Shown here: piece by piece, positions 63,645 through 64,000 of the stretch
Position numbering within the stretch: position 1 is the stretch's first letter
Layout: each line of letters opens with the position of its first letter
Assembly: GCF_025244725.1 (NCBI RefSeq)
Contig: NZ_CP104203.1
Span: forward strand, 930,001-994,000
Source of the DNA: Chryseobacterium oranimense
Lineage (GTDB): Bacteria; Bacteroidota; Bacteroidia; Flavobacteriales; Weeksellaceae
Length of the DNA stretch: 64,000 nt
Direction: 5' to 3'
Translations under genes and position numbers: made by a program
The notes under the pieces: model-generated
Database searches by the model: none
Seen by the model: only the letters and a program-made list of their open reading frames with translations
What the model was told of the DNA's origin: nothing

Positions 63645-64000
63645 ATGACAGAAAAGGAAAAATGCGAGGCCGGACTTTTATACAATGCGAATTATGACCA
63701 GCAGCTGATCAGCGAACGGGTAGCGTGCAAAGATCTTTGTCTGGAATATAATGCCCTGAAAAATTCAGATACCCAAAACAGAAACGGGCTGATCAAAAGA
63801 ATTCTTGGAAGTACAAAAGAAAATATCTGCATAGAACCTTCTTTCTGGTGCGATTACGGATACAATATTCAAACCGGTGAGAATTTCTATGCCAATCATA
63901 ACCTGATCATTTTAGACTGTGCAAAAGTAAAGTTCGGGGATAATGTTTTTATAGGCCCCAACTGCAGTTTTTATACCGCAGGACATCCGTTGGACGTAAA
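63645..64000 (+). CDS. Maltose/galactoside-type O-acetyltransferase, 3'-truncated
   Basis: 118 residues before the window ends. MTEKEKCEAGLLYNANYDQQ is the Mac domain start of maltose acetyltransferases, followed by left-handed beta-helix repeats (IEPSFWCDYGYNIQTGENFY, VFIGPNCSFYTAGHPLD). It transfers acetyl from acetyl-CoA to a sugar hydroxyl; the His of TAGHPLD is the expected catalytic residue. The full protein should have about 185-200 residues. Its start codon directly follows five 7-base repeats, leaving no room for a Shine-Dalgarno sequence. Confidence 0.93.
   Translation, partial: MTEKEKCEAGLLYNANYDQQLISERVACKDLCLEYNALKNSDTQNRNGLIKRILGSTKENICIEPSFWCDYGYNIQTGENFYANHNLIILDCAKVKFGDNVFIGPNCSFYTAGHPLDV

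Overview
The window is chromosomal DNA of a flavobacterium of the Chryseobacterium/Elizabethkingia type (Weeksellaceae, Bacteroidota). The evidence is AT-rich intergenic DNA, A-rich translation starts without Shine-Dalgarno sequences, TAnnTTTG -7 promoter elements, GLPGLI proteins, PF14905-type outer-membrane barrels, small 'MKNLKK...GG' peptides and an unfused parE/parC pair. The genus is inferred from familiarity, not from a search.

Layout. 1-3250: end of a surface-glycan operon (glycosyltransferase, PglC-like, PglD-like and PglE-like genes) closed by a hairpin terminator. 3330-4720: VOC protein and TetR regulator; a TetR-type palindrome sits between a possible tetR promoter and a short opposite transcript. 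4772-10989 (minus): the most interesting locus, an outer-membrane barrel, a 50-residue double-glycine peptide precursor, a JmjC-like Fe(II)/2-oxoglutarate oxygenase and a C39-peptidase ABC exporter. It looks like an undescribed ribosomal peptide (RiPP) cluster. 11327-16860: P1 peptidase, epoxide-hydrolase-like enzyme, Lrp regulator, MFS pump, AraC regulator and GNAT enzyme. 17253-24259: H1-like protein, exported proteins, M28 peptidase, HAD phosphatase, Tex and YceI lipoprotein.

24359-29020 is a rearranged accessory segment: a GIY-YIG pseudogene with a 10-bp tandem duplication, a pair of inverted REP-like palindromes, a DUF1294 gene and two beta-helix genes. Near-identical upstream regions and a decayed copy of the YceI 3' end allow an ancient tandem duplication to be reconstructed. 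29053-43384: typA, a Cys-rich peptide, a GH10-like lipoprotein, a TPR-AraC regulator, an exported protein with two HTH proteins, ferritin, ychF, a second GG peptide, AraC/SDR, cardiolipin synthase and an aminotransferase. 43782-52449: parE-orf-parC-rhomboid, an AraC membrane regulator and an SDR/epimerase pair. 52671-56006 (minus): Sua5, CPBP protease, YaaA, PrmC and DUF4180.

56109-56515 holds four tandem initiator tRNAs with hairpin spacers. 56620-64000 carries small exported proteins, a GLPGLI protein, a truncated Ada-like fragment, a 2OG oxygenase, a candidate structured RNA, a BlaI/BlaR1-like pair with a TACAnnTGTA operator on its promoter, a second GLPGLI protein and the start of a maltose-type O-acetyltransferase.

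How parts work together: the glycan operon would make and attach an acetamido-sugar to a lipid carrier. The RiPP locus has a candidate gene for each step (precursor, modification, leader removal and inner-membrane export, outer-membrane passage). parE and parC form topoisomerase IV. BlaI and the M56 protein form a sensor-repressor pair. No phage, complete insertion sequence or CRISPR array was seen.
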